From Fagopyrum homotropicum (taxonomy: Eukaryota > Streptophyta > Magnoliopsida > Caryophyllales > Polygonaceae): a stretch of DNA of 64,000 nt. Numbering within the stretch: position 1 is the stretch's first letter; each line of letters opens with the position of its first letter. A program made the translations under genes and the position numbers. The notes beneath the pieces are model-generated. The model did not search any database. It saw nothing but the letters and a program-made list of their open reading frames with translations, and had not been told where the DNA came from. Shown piece by piece: positions 1 through 11,061 of the stretch. The stretch covers positions 85,742,560-85,806,559 of the forward strand of contig BSWB01000002.1 of the NCBI GenBank assembly GCA_033239125.1, given 5' to 3'.

Positions 1-1170
1 TATGAATCATTTGAACCTTCTTTTGGAAGGATTGTGAGTTGCTCTAATTCTATTTTCAGCTTGGTTTTGCTTTAGTTCACTTGTCCATCTCTTTTCCTTC
101 ATTATCTTGCAAATGGATAACAAGTTTTTATGTTTGTTTGTTTCGATTTCTATTATGAACGTTGTAGGCTAAATTGATGTGGTTCTAGGGTAAGGAAAGG
201 ATGGTTATGGCTAGGGCTATGATAGGACGGACTTAGATTTACCTTTGGATGACTTGTGTGAATGAACGTAGCTGCTGTTAGAAATCACGGGTAGTTCTTG
301 TCTGACCACAGCCGTGGTTTAGGTAGGACAAACCGTGATTTTCCCTGGCTCGATGGATCTTGTCTTAGATGTATAGAATGTTGAAATCCTAAGTGTTTGT
401 TGAGTTTAATCTACCCTAGGGTGACCTAGTGTTAGTAACTAAGTGTTAGGAGAGACTTACCCGGTAATCCTTACTCTTAGATTCCAAAGATAACAACCCT
501 TAGGTAGTGGTGAGCCTAATAAGCCGCCATTGGATTAGGTGTGCTAGGATAGTTGTTTAGGACTTCCCTTTCCAAGACTTACCCGGTAAGGATAGGTTAG
601 ACCCCTAGCTAACAATCCGGTTTGTGTAGAATTCCTATCCTTAGGTTCTTAGAGACTTACCCGGTGATGAGACCTTAGGAGTGGACTAGTTGGACCATGA
701 GACCTACCCGTTAATTGATCCCAATCTAGGAACGCTTAATCCCAACATATCATAGTTAATCCAAGAAATGAATAGATAACTTGAGTCCTATGCCATAACT
801 GGAACTTCCAACCCCTAGAATCCGTCTTTTCTTTCCTTGATCATTATCTTGTTTAGCTTGTTTATTTGTGTTGATTTTTAGTTTAGTTTGATTGTTTACT
901 TTGCATGAATTGTGATCTTTGATTGATCACCAAAAACCAACTAAAAACATTTGAGATTTTCATTTCTCTGTTTCTTTCTTTTCTTTCAACCTAGGTCTTT
1001 ACTAAACTCAATCACAAATCGAATCAATTTCACCTTAGTCTTTGTGTTCGACCTCGGAATATTATCCCTTCTACAAACGTCCCGTACACTGCGGGTTTCG
1101 CTAGGTAGTTAGGACTTAGTTCGAGTTATAAATTTAAAACCCATTTGCGCATCACGATCTTAGCGTAACA
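1..1170 (+). repeat. 5' LTR of Athila-like element (3' portion only)
   Basis: Near-identical to 8407-9576 and ends in CA, followed by AAGTTTA and the PBS. It holds four copies of a motif of the form GAGACTTACCCGGT (452-465, 575-587, 652-665 and a weaker one at 699-712). The U3 promoter portion falls outside the window. Confidence 0.95.
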
Positions 1171-1177
1171 AAGTTTA

Positions 1178-1197
1178 TGGCGCCGTTGCCGGGGACT
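1178..1197 (+). promoter_or_regulatory. Primer-binding site, tRNA-Asp type
   Basis: TGGCGCCGTTGCCGGGGACT lies 7 bases after the LTR. It matches the tRNA-Asp-derived PBS known for many Tat/Athila elements, where minus-strand DNA synthesis is primed. It contrasts with the initiator-Met PBS of the other elements in this window. Confidence 0.9.
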
Positions 1198-1312
1198 AGG
1201 TCTAGATTGAGTCTATTTTGTGATTGTTTCTAGTATAGATCTTTCTTGTTGCTTTTGATCTCTTTTTGGTTTGTGTCTTTGCTTTTCAGGACATCTATTA
1301 CTCTTTCGGTGT

Positions 1313-4300
1313 ATGCGAAGATCTCGTGGCAAGGATTTAGCTCCATTCGATCCCGAACCGGAGAAAACCCTTCGATCTAGATCCAAGAGCATCCGAAAAG
1401 AGAAAGAGATGGCCGGTAGAAATCTCCAAGCTGAGTTGGATGAAGCCTTAGAGCAAATAAGGCTAAGAGATGAGCTCTTGGAGGAAGAAAGGAGACTTGC
1501 CAATGAGAGGCAAGAGGAAACTAGGAGGGAGATTGATGAGATTAGGCAAGCCCTTGTTCAAGGAGAGCTTAATCGCCGACAACCTCCACCTCCTCCACCA
1601 CAACCGCAGCCGGCGGCTAATGTTAGGGTTGTGCCCATTGCCATTGAAGAGCCACAAACCCTAGGGAGACGTATGGATCCGGCACAAAGAGCACACCGTC
1701 CGGGTGTGAACTTAGGAGATCCCGCAGCCCACAACTATGAGCTCCGCCCTCAAGTTCTACAAATGATCCGGCATAATCAATTTGGAGGGATGGAAGGAGA
1801 GTCTCCTCATCAACATTTGATGAATTATGAGATCTTGATGGAGACTCTTAGACCGCCAAGATTGGAGAGCAACAACCATAAGCTTAGGGCTTTTTCCTTC
1901 TCTCTTAAGGATAAAGCCTTAGCTTGGTATCAATCTATTCCACAAGGGCGAGTTGGTACTTGGGAGGAGATGACAACCGAGTTTTTGACTAAGTTCTTCC
2001 CACCTTCCAAGACTACCGAGTTAAGAGGGAAGATCAATGCCTTCGTGATGAAGGATAGAGAGAGTTTATTCAAGTCTTGGGAGAGGTTCAAAGATCTTCT
2101 CCTTGATTGTCCACACCATGGCATACCGAAAATTGAGCTATTGGAGATCTACTTCAAAGGACTTGATGAAGATAGCCAATTCAAGCTCCAATCTCTTTCC
2201 GGTGGGACATTTATGGAGAAGCATGTGGATGAAGCTTGGGAGTTTGTGGAGAAGCAAGCTCTAGTGATTGAGAAGTACTCCCATAGGAAGAGTGAAGGAA
2301 GAAAAGCGGGAGCATATGAGGTGAGTGAAGTCACCATGAGCAATTTCAAGCTTGACGCCATCAACAACGAGTTGAAGTCCTTGAGGGAGTTGTGTGCTAC
2401 AACTTTGAAGAACCAAGCAACTCCTCAAGTGCTTCCACAAGCCAACTTGTCTTCCAAGGAGGAGGATGTGAATTATATGGGAAGGGGCAACTTCAACAAT
2501 TACCAAGGCCCAAGGAGTTTTAACAACAACCGGCAATTCAACAATTACCGGCCCAACCACAACCATCCCGGATTTTCTTACTCTAACCCGGATGGAGCCT
2601 TGAACCCTTCCTCCTCCACAAGCACAACACCACCATCAAGAGCTTCACAAGAACCTCCACCCGGATTTACTCAACCTCCAAAGGATAGAACCGAAATAAT
2701 GTTTGAGCAATTGCTTGGAAGGTTGAGTGGTCTTGAGAGCACGGTAACTTCAATTTCTAAGGCTCAAAAGGTTTTGGAAGCACAAGTGTTCCAAAAAGCG
2801 GGTGAAGCCCATAGAGACCCGGGAAAGCTTCCCGGAAGAACCGAAGACAACCCAAGAGGCCAAGTGTTGGCTATTACAACGAGGAGCGGGTTGAGTATGA
2901 AAGACCCTTTGCCCAAAGACAATGCTAAGGGAAAGCAAGTAGTGGTAGAAGAGGGAAAGTTGCAAGAAGATGGAGGCAAGAGCAAGGATGTAGAGCCAAC
3001 CTATGTGGCACCGCCTCTATACAAGCCACCACTACCGTTTCCACAATCAAGAGCAAGAGCTCGTTTGGACAATCACTTTGGTAAGTTCCTTGAACTAATG
3101 TCCAAATTACATATTAGCATTCCGTTCATGGATGCCATTTTAGGAATGCCGACATATGGCAAGTTTTTGAAGGAAATACTCTCCAACAAAAGGAAGTTGG
3201 AGGAGTATGGGGAGATAAGAATGACCAAGAGATCCTCGGAATTGATCCAAACAATGAAGGAGGAGATGCCTCCCAAGCTAAGAGATCCGGGCTCTTTTTG
3301 TGTCCCAATTGGAGTGGGAGATGTGAAGTACGAGGCCCTTTGTGATCTTGGGGCAAGTGTAAGCATCATACCGCTTGCACTTTGTAACAAGGTTGGGCTA
3401 GGAGAGCCGAAACTGGTCAAGATGACCCTCTATATGGCGGATCATTCTATCACTCATCCGGTTGGGATCTTAGAAGACATCCCGGTGCAACTAGGAGGAT
3501 TCTATGTGCCGATTGATTTTGTAGTCTTGGACATTCCAGCGGACTATCCGGTTCCCATCATCTTAGGAAGACCCTTCCAAGCCACCTCCGGATGCCTAGT
3601 GGATTGCAAGAATGGAACTCTCTCCTTCAACATTGGAGAAGAGAACGTCAAGTTCAAGTTATCCACAATGACGAAAGGGCCAGCCCTTGATGAGGATGTC
3701 TTCAACATAGTCGAGCAAGAGGAATCTAGGGAAGTTGTGAGCTCGATCTTGATCAAGGATCCCTTGGAGAAGGTTCTTACCTTAAGTATGATGGAGGAAG
3801 GTGTTGAGGAGGCTTGCAATGGAGAGATCAAGGCCTTGGAAGCATTGGAAGAGGAGCCAAGAGTTGGATTTGAAAGCCACGAAGATGTGTTGAACAGCTG
3901 CAAGTTCCACGGTCGAGATTTATGTTCCACGGCCGTCAAACTTTCTGGACAACTCCGGGAAGCAAGCTTAGCAAGAACCACGGCCGTGGAAGTTGAGCAA
4001 ACCGTGATTCCAGCCGTGGTTTTCCCTGGACCAGTCCTTGATGATGGTCAAGCTTTTAGGAGCCATGAGGAGTCTTCATTTGCTTTGGATTCATCTCATC
4101 CAACCTTATTTGGATCATCTTCAACCGATAAAGGTGAAGGCATTGTGTTAGGACACTTGGTGTCTAACCGTGGCATTGAGGTTGATAGGGCCAAAATTGA
4201 AACGATAGAGAAGTTGCCGCCACCTACCTCGGTGAAGGGGGTAAGGAGTTTCTTAGGGCATTCCGGTTTTTACCGGAGGTTTATCCAAGATTTCTCTAAA

Positions 4301-4687
4301 ATTTCTAAGCCTCTCACTAACCTAGTAATGAAGGATGTTGATTTTGTCTTTTCCAAAGATTGTCTTGAGGCGTTTTGTAGGTTGAAGAACGCCTTGATCT
4401 CCGCACCTATCATGAAACCTCCGGATTGGAGTCTACCATTTGAGATCATGTGTGATGCAAGCGATGTAGCCGTTGGGGCTGTTTTGGGGCAAAGGAAAGA
4501 TGGGCGCACTCATGCTATTTATTATGCTAGCAAGACGCTAGATGATGCCCAACTCAATTATGCTACCACCGAGAAGGAGTTGTTGGCGGTGGTGTATGCA
4601 TTTGAGAAGTTCCGCTCATACCTTGTTGGAGCGAAGCTCATACTTTATACGGATCATGCTGTAATCCGTTATCTACTTACAAATTAA
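1313..4687 (+). pseudogene. gag-pol: Athila-like Gag-protease-RNase H polyprotein lacking the RT core
   Basis: One open frame of about 1124 codons from the first ATG; the frame is also open upstream without ATG. The N-terminus is a charged coiled coil (residues about 30-90), followed by a Gag domain (AFSFSLKDKALAWYQSIPQG near 190-210). An Asn/Pro-rich stretch follows. An aspartic protease domain has CDLGASVSIIP near 3340 (DLGA at the active site). Only the RT thumb/connection remains (GIVLGHLVSNRGIEVD near 4140), then RNase H (IMCDASDVAVGAVLG, TEKELLAVVYAF, LYTDHAVI). The fingers/palm and YxDD box are absent, replaced by about 480 bases of non-RT coding sequence. The frame ends at TAA (4685-4687), where a frameshift separates it from integrase. 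Confidence 0.88.
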
Positions 4688-5816
4688 GAAGGATGCCAAA
4701 CCAAGGTTGATTCGGTGGATTCTTCTTCTTCAAGAGTTTGATTTGGAAATACGGGATAAGAAGGGATCCGAGAACTCCGTGGTGGATCACCTTAGTAGAT
4801 TGCCTCCATTAGAGCTTGGAAGAGATGACATTCCAATTGATGACTCATTCCGAGATGAGCAATTGCAAATGGTGGAGGAATGCTTGTTCCAAGTGTCTAG
4901 AGGAAATGAGCCATGGTATGCCGACATTGTGAACTACTTAGTGTGTGAGGAAGTGCCTCCCGGATTGACATATGCACAAAGAAAGAAGTTCTTCAACGAT
5001 GTGAGGCATTACTATTGGAGTGAGCCACTCTTGTTCAAGAAAGGCCCGGATGGAATATTTAGAAGATGCATACCGGAAGATGAAGTAGAGAGTGTGATCC
5101 GGCATTGTCACTCCTTACCATGTGGAGGCCATGCTAGCTCACACAAGACGTGTGCAAAGGTATTGCAATCCGGTTTTTATCGGACTAACTTGTTTAAAGA
5201 TGTGCAAGGTTTTGTAGCGGCATGTGATGCTTGCCAAAGGACGGGCAACATCTCAAGGAGGAATGAAATGCCCTTGAACAACATCCAAGAAGTCGAAATA
5301 TTTGATGTGTGGGGTGTGGACTTCATGGGACCCTTCCCTTCTTCATGTGGCAATCTCTTCATCCTATTGGATGTGGACTATGTGTCAAGATGGGTGGAGG
5401 CAATCGCCTCTCCTACAAATGATGCCAAGGTGGTGGTGCGGTTCTTCAACCGGTTGATGTTCCCTAGGTTTGGAACACCAAGGGTGATCATTAGTGATGG
5501 AGGAAAGCACTTCACCAATAGGAATTTTGGGGCGCTTTTGGCCAAGTATGGGGTGACTCATAAGGTGGCAACACCTTACCATCCCCAAACTAGTGGCCAA
5601 GTGGAGATCTCCAACCAGGAGATCAAGGCCATCCTTGAGAAGATGGTGTCTAGGACTAGAAAGGATTGGGCTATGAGGCTCAATGATGCCTTATGGGCAT
5701 ATAGAACCGCCTTCAAGACACCGATTGGCACCACTCCTTACAAGTTGGTCTATGGCAAGTCTTGCCACCTTCCGGTAGAGTGGAGCATAGAGCCTATTGG
5801 GCCATTAAGTGGCTAA
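4688..5816 (+). pseudogene. pol: Athila-like integrase, N-terminal and catalytic core
   Basis: The recognisable frame (from about 4690) continues the RNase H/integrase junction after a frameshift at about 4680. Visible are a zinc-binding HHCC region (RHCHSLPCGGHASSHKTC ... CDACQR near 5095-5235) and core motifs WGVDFMGPF, IISDGGKHF and GQVEISNQEIKAILEK, which supply the D, D and E of the triad. The frame is lost near 5780 by an apparent single-base loss and terminates at 5814-5816, while the remainder continues in another frame. No start codon is expected because integrase is cut from a polyprotein. Confidence 0.87.
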
Positions 5817-6187
5817 ATTTTGATCTCAAGGCGGCGGGAGAAAAGAGATTGCTTGAATTGAATGCCCTCGAGGAGATCCGGTTGGAAGCTTATGAGAATG
5901 CCCGGATTTACAAGGAGAGAACCAAAAGATGGCATGACAAGAGGATCATCCCCAAGGAGTTGAGTGAAGGAGATCTTGTCCTTCTCTTCAACTCAAGGCT
6001 AAGGCTCTTTCCCGTAAAGCTCAAATCAAGATGGACCGGGCCATATGTGGTGAAGAAGATCTTTTCCCATGGAGCCATTGAGATAGGAGGGGAACATTGT
6101 GGGAACTTTAAGGTGAATGGGCACCGGTTGAAGAAGTATATCCCGGGAGCTCCGGTGGAGATAATTGCCCCACTTCACCTTGAGTAG
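5775..6187 (+). pseudogene. pol: Athila-like integrase C-terminal part
   Basis: Reading frame continuing integrase (AYWAIKWLNFDLKAAGEKRL ... GDLVLLFNSRLRLFPVKLKSRWTGPYVV) and ending at TAG (6185-6187). The segment with GDLVLL and RWTGPY is the SH3-like C-terminal domain seen in Athila integrases. No chromodomain follows. It overlaps the preceding frame because of a frameshift near 5780. Confidence 0.85.
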
Positions 6188-7733
6188 ACGCCCCCGAGTT
6201 TGGTCAAGCTAATGACCTTAAAGAAGCGCTTGGTGGGAGGCAACCCATTGGTAAAATTTTCCTTTTTCGTTTTGTTTGCGTTTCTAGATTTTTCTATCTT
6301 TGTGTGTGTTTTGTCTACTTTGTGTGTGTGCTAGAACATTAGTGGCATTGGAAGCCTTGCTTGACATAGGAATGATGATGAACCCCTCATCAATTATGGG
6401 TGGAGGGGACGCGGAACTTGGACTTCTAGCGGTGCCTAGTGCGGGTCCCGAAGCTTTGATGGATGCTTAAGAGCTCTCTACCATGGTTGATAGAATCATC
6501 AAACATCAATTTACTATTGAACAATCCCGAATACCATAGCAAAAAAATTTTACATTGTGAGAACCTTCTTTCACTCTCTTTACTTGTATACCACATTGGG
6601 GACAATGTGTTTCTAAGTATGGGGTGGGGTTTGCATGATCCTTTGCATGATGACCATCTAGGATACTTAAATCGAAAATACCATAAAAATCAGAAAATTT
6701 TAAAAATTTTGTGCTTTCTAGGCTTGGATATGACCCTAATGATGAATCTTGTCTTGTGAATTGGCTATGGATGGCCTCATGTGTTAGGATTAATGAACGC
6801 ATATGTGGACTTGAAGTACTTCTCTTGAAATTCTATGAATGATTTGTGACCATGATGTTTGCCTAGAAAGGATTGAGTAGTGAAAATCGAAATTACATGA
6901 TAGTTCTTGCATACCATCTAGGAATGAATGAGGCAATTCATCGTTCTCTACTTCTCATCTTAATCATGATTGCTTGAGCACCTCAATTGAGATAAATTTG
7001 ACCTTTTTTAACCCATCCGGGAATAGGAGCATGCTAGTGTGTTGATGTGTGCGAAAAGCAAGTGTGGGGACATTGGTTTAAATGACAAGTAACTCGGTAT
7101 ACTTCACATAATCGGGTGTTGGTGCCTTGCCAAAGTCAAATGAACCAATAGTCCTAACGAGCTTTGGTATGTGTGCCCGGTGTGGATGCACCTCGAAAAC
7201 TAAGAAAAAGCCCGAGGACGGCTAATCACCAAGGTTTCGGCTTTTGTACACCAATGCCATTGTCTCAAAAATAAGTCAAAGAAAAACAAAAGAAAGAAAA
7301 GATAGAGGAAAATATACACTTGAGGGAAGTTGATCGAGGACAAGATTTTGGAGTTAGTTCCGCTCCCGGATTAGCATCACATAACCTAGAAATCCCCACC
7401 AAATCACTACATTTCTTGGCCCTTTTACCTCACAAGACCTTTTGACCTATTTACATGTTTGCAAGACTTAGTGGTTTAGATTGGATGTACTCTTGATCTT
7501 CTTGACTTCTTCGTCTTTACATTTCATGCATACTTTTGAGTTAAGTACAATTGTCTTTCCATGTCTTCATTTGTTTGAATGCATGATTGCGTGTCCTTGC
7601 CATGAACATGACTTTGAAGGTGATCCAATAATAGAAGCACAAACCCAAAAAGATTTTGCCATTTTTCTGCATACATAAATCATGTCATCTCTTAATCTAT
7701 AGTTGGGAATTTGCTCGGGGACGAGCAAACCTT
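6188..7733 (+). other. Athila-like 3' non-coding spacer between pol and PPT
   Basis: About 1.5 kb without a convincing gene; short ORFs (98 and 65 codons) have no recognised motif. Athila relatives may carry an env-like ORF here, and none is recognisable. It contains an inverted repeat CACATTG-GGGA-CAATGTG (6592-6609), immediately followed by a PPT-like CTAAGTATGGGGTGGGG (6613-6629) resembling the true PPT at 7734. Confidence 0.7.
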
Positions 7734-7748
7734 AAGTATGGGGTATTT
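7734..7748 (+). promoter_or_regulatory. Polypurine tract of Athila-like element
   Basis: AAGTATGGGGTATTT directly precedes the TG of the 3' LTR at 7749. This is the expected plus-strand priming position. Confidence 0.75.
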
Positions 7749-9576
7749 TGATAACACGATTTATGACTTAGTTTTAGCGTAACATTTAGATAGATTTCTC
7801 ACTCATTCATGCATGGTTTAGCACTAGTTCACGACGTTTTGCACTCAATTCATGTATTTTGCCGAGATAGACGTCTACACGGACTTGTGCGTGTTTTATA
7901 GGTATTTCGGGAGATTTAGGAACAAAAACGATACGTTTGAGGATCGTTCATCTAGATGACACACCCTCGGACTCATTAGGACACAAGCTAAAGGCTAAGG
8001 AGGACTCATGGAGCCTTGCCAACACAAGCCATGCACCAAATCACAGCTTAATGATCCAAGGCGAAGTTTCTGCACAGAATCACGGTTCTCTGACACTCCA
8101 CGGCCGTGGAATCACCCGTGGATTTTGCCAGATTCTTGTGACAGCTGTGCCACGACTCTCATGTCCAGCTCATGCAAGTTTGTTATAAAAGTGGTCCTTC
8201 ATGGGCTGTGAGAGATATCTTGGAGCAGCTCTCCATTATCCATTATCTTCTAACAAAAATATTCTCTCAACAAGAAGTCTTTCTAGGAAGGAAAGTGTCA
8301 AAGAGGAAGAAGAAGAGCTCCATTGAAGAGGAGGAGAAGAACACACACCATTACCACACTTGATAGTTTTGTATTGAAGAATTCCGGATTCTGTTTCTAA
8401 GAGTTGTATGAATCATTTGAACCTTCTTTTGGAAGGATTGTGAGTTGCTCTAATTCTATTTTCAGCTTGGTTTTGCTTTAGTTCACTTGTCCATCTCTTT
8501 TCCTTCATTATCTTGCAAATGGATAACAAGTTTTTATGTTTGTTTGTTTCGATTTCTATTATGAACGTTGTAGGCTAAATTGATGTGGTTCTAGGGTAAG
8601 GAAAAGATGGTTATGGCTAGGGCTATGATAGGACGGACTTAGATTTACCTTTGGATGACTTGTGTGTATGAACGTAGCTGCTGTTAGAAATCACGGGTAG
8701 TTCTTGTCTGACAACGGCCGTAGTTTAGGTAGGACTAACCGTGATTTTCCCTAGCTCGATGGATCTTGTCTTAGATGTATAGAATGTTGAAATCCTAAGT
8801 GTTTGTTGAGTTTAATCTACCCTAGGGTGACCTAGTGTTAGTAACTAAGTGTTAGGAGAGACTTACCCGGTAATCCTTACTCTTAGATTCCAAAGATAAC
8901 AACCCTTAGGTAGTGGTGAGCCTAATAAGCCGCCATTGGATTAGGTGTGCTAGGATAGTTGTTTAGGACTTCCCTTTCCAAGACTTACCCGGTAAGGATA
9001 GGTTAGACCCCTAGCTAACAATCCGGTTTGTGTAGAATTCCTATCCGTAGGTTCTTAGAGACTTACCCGGTGATGAGACCTTAGGAGTGGACTAGTTGGA
9101 CCATGAGACCTACCCGGTAATTGATCCCAATCTAGGAACGCTTAATCCCAATATATCATAGTTAATCCAAGAAATGAATAGATAACTTGAGTCCTATGCC
9201 ATAACCGGAACTTCCAACCCCTAGAATCCGTCTTTTCTTTCCTTGATCATTATCTTGTTTAGCTTGTTTATTTGTGTTGATTTTTAGTTTAGTTTGATTG
9301 TTTACTTTGCATGAATTGTGATCTTTGATTGATCACCAAAAACCAACTAAAAACATTTGAGATTTTCATTTCTCTGTTTCTTTCTTTTCTTTCAACCTAG
9401 GTCTTTACTAAACTCAATCACAAATCGAATCAATTTCACCTTAGTCTTTGTGTTCGACCTCGGAATACTATCCCTTCTACAAACGTCCCGTACACTGCGG
9501 GTTTCGCTAGGTAGTTAGGATTTAGTTCGAGTTATAAATTTAAAACCCATTTGCGCATCACAATCTTAGCGTAACA
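7749..9576 (+). repeat. 3' LTR of Athila-like element (complete, 1828 bp)
   Basis: Starts TGATAACACG and ends GCGTAACA. Bases from 8407 match the window's first 1170 bases. The motif GAGACTTACCCGGT recurs at 8858, 8981, 9058 and 9105. The U3 part holds a palindrome-like CCACGGCCGTGG (near 8098) and a TATA box. The right flank returns at once to minus-strand chromovirus integrase sequence. Confidence 0.95.
8184..8191 (+). promoter_or_regulatory. Candidate TATA box in Athila-like 3' LTR
   Basis: TATAAAAG lies inside the LTR upstream of the conserved R/U5-side sequence, so it is the best core-promoter candidate. The 5' LTR equivalent is off the window. Confidence 0.55.
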
Positions 9577-10205
9577 GCTTTCAAACATTCTAAGCATCTT
9601 TTCACAAAAATCTCAACATCCCTAAGCATGTGTGGCCAATAAAAATGAGTATGCAGCATATGATATGTCTTATCTCTACTAAAGTGACCCATCAAACCTC
9701 CCCTATGGGATTCATCCACAAGTAATAGCCTAAGAGAACACTTTGGAATGCATACTTTATCAACTATAAACAAGAAGCCATCAAACAAGTAAAACTTATC
9801 TATAGCTCCTTTTTCCACACAAGCTTTATAAATCTCTCCAAAATCATCATCCTTTGCATATAAATCCCTAATGTAAACAAAGCCAAGAATTCTAGCATCC
9901 AATGTAGTTAGCAAAATATGTCTCCTAGAAAGTGCATCAGCTACTACATTATCTTTTCCTTTCTTGTACTTAATCACATGAGTAAATGTTTCAATGAACT
10001 CCATCCACCTACCATGCCTTCTATCAATTTTATCTTGGCTCCTAAAGTGTTTTAATGATTCATGATCAGTATGCAATATAAACTCTCTAGGCCAAAGATA
10101 TAGTTGCCAAGTCCTAAGCACTCTAAACAATGCATAGAGCTCCTTATCATAAGTAGAATAGTTTAGAGTTGGACCTTTCAATTTATCACTAAAGAAGGCG
10201 ATGGG
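9577..10205 (-). pseudogene. pol: CB-minus chromovirus RNase H-integrase fragment
   Basis: Minus-strand frame from IAFFSDKLKGPTLNYSTYDKEL (RNase H) through DHESLKHFRSQDKIDRRHGR to the integrase zinc region (HTHFYWPHMLRDVE ... KRCLECLK). It is cut at the left by the Athila-like LTR (9576/9577). On the right it stops at TSD ATGGG, where CB-plus inserted. The matching upstream part resumes at 25362, so these two pieces are one element. The rest of integrase and the 3' LTR lie left of the window. Confidence 0.9.
10201..10205. repeat. Target-site duplication ATGGG, left copy
   Basis: ATGGG ends the minus-strand RNase H fragment and recurs at 25362-25366, where the same fragment resumes. The uninterrupted site, visible in the sister copy near 23040, contains this pentamer once. 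Confidence 0.9.
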
Positions 10206-11047
10206 CGATGAGGGACCATCCGAGCTAGCATCTCCGGAGTATGAGGGAGCTAGCACACGTTCCCGAGCTAAGAAGATTGAGCATGAGACTGAGGGCTTGC
10301 TGATTTTATTGGCTATAAGTGTTCATAACGAGGCTTGGCTCTTAAGTAAGCAAGAGAGCAATGACGCCAAAGCACCGGACTCAGCCAGCCCCACACATGA
10401 CGCCGCTGCTCCTGCTCCTCAACACGTTTCCGGCACCGTTCCATGTCTCTCATTGAGGAATGAGGCTTTTAAGGCCTGCTGAGTGATTGGGTGTTTTAAG
10501 TAGCCTATTGGGCTTAATTTCCAGATTTTATTGTGTCTTTTGTTTAAGAGCTGAAAACTATTTAAAGGCTCTTGCTATTACTTTTTAGGTAGATTATTAT
10601 TGGTGAAAAACACTTGTTTTCAGATTTCATCTTCAATCAAAGGCGAGTTTTGATTGAAGAGTTATTGTGATCAGATTTGGCTTAGTTGTTTCGCGTGTGT
10701 TAATTGCTCTCAGGTTCTAGGTGTTCGTGAGATTCCATAAGCATCCTCCTCGTGTTGTCGATGTTCTAAGTCGGCTGTGTGAAGTTGTAAGGGGCTGAGT
10801 TCGTTGCATCGTTCTTGGTGGTTCTTGATCCCGAGATCAAGGGTTTCCACGTCGTTTGTGTCGGGTTCATCTACATCGTACCTTTCCTTTAATTTCCGTA
10901 CCTTCGTTTTCAGTTTGGCGTCTTCTTGTTCCTTTTATTCGCAGGTCACGCAGCACATGAACCCTAGCCGGCTGTTTGTTCCGTTTTCTGCGTCTTTCCC
11001 TCCTTCCGTTGTCTAGATCGAGCCAACATCGGGTCTTCCCCGTATCA
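10206..11047 (+). repeat. CB-plus 5' LTR (842 bp)
   Basis: Aligns with 24618-25361 and, inverted, with 29780-30623. The first base is C (CGATGAGGG) where the 3' copy has TGATGAGGG, so the TG end has mutated. It ends CCCCGTATCA. Candidate TATA box TATTTAAA is at 10559-10566. Its 5' part is an open frame encoding the end of pol, including TRSRAKKIEHE. Confidence 0.92.
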
Positions 11048-11049
11048 AT

Positions 11050-11061
11050 TGGTATTAGAGC
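11050..11061 (+). promoter_or_regulatory. CB-plus primer-binding site, initiator tRNA-Met type
   Basis: TGGTATTAGAGC lies 2 bases after the LTR. It differs by one base from TGGTATCAGAGC, the usual initiator-tRNA-Met complement found in CB-minus and CC. Confidence 0.88.

Larger units (their letters stand above)
1..9576 (+). mobile_element. Athila-like Ty3/gypsy LTR retrotransposon (5' LTR cut by window edge)
   Basis: Bases 1-1170 and 8407-9576 match at a constant offset of 8406 with no indels and about 14 substitutions by eye, so they are the two LTRs of one element. The order is LTR, tRNA-Asp-type PBS, gag, protease, RNase H, integrase, a long non-coding spacer, PPT, LTR, which fits the Tat/Athila branch. 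The first roughly 658 bases of the 5' LTR lie left of the window. The element entered the integrase region of a minus-strand chromovirus (homology resumes at 9577). The likely TSD is GCTTT (9577-9581), but its partner is outside. Low LTR divergence implies a fairly recent insertion, yet the polyprotein is broken and lacks the RT core. Confidence 0.93.

Noticed and set aside
1178..1197. tRNA gene near the PBS
   Set aside because: Only the 3'-end complement is present, with no cloverleaf; the same holds for all PBS sites in the window.
6463..6802. 98-codon ORFs on both strands in the Athila-like 3' spacer as an env-like gene
   Set aside because: No signal peptide, transmembrane segment or family motif; mirrored ORFs of equal length on opposite strands point to chance.
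7937..8363. Short plus-strand ORFs in the Athila-like LTR
   Set aside because: They overlap in different frames across the promoter region and have no recognisable motif.
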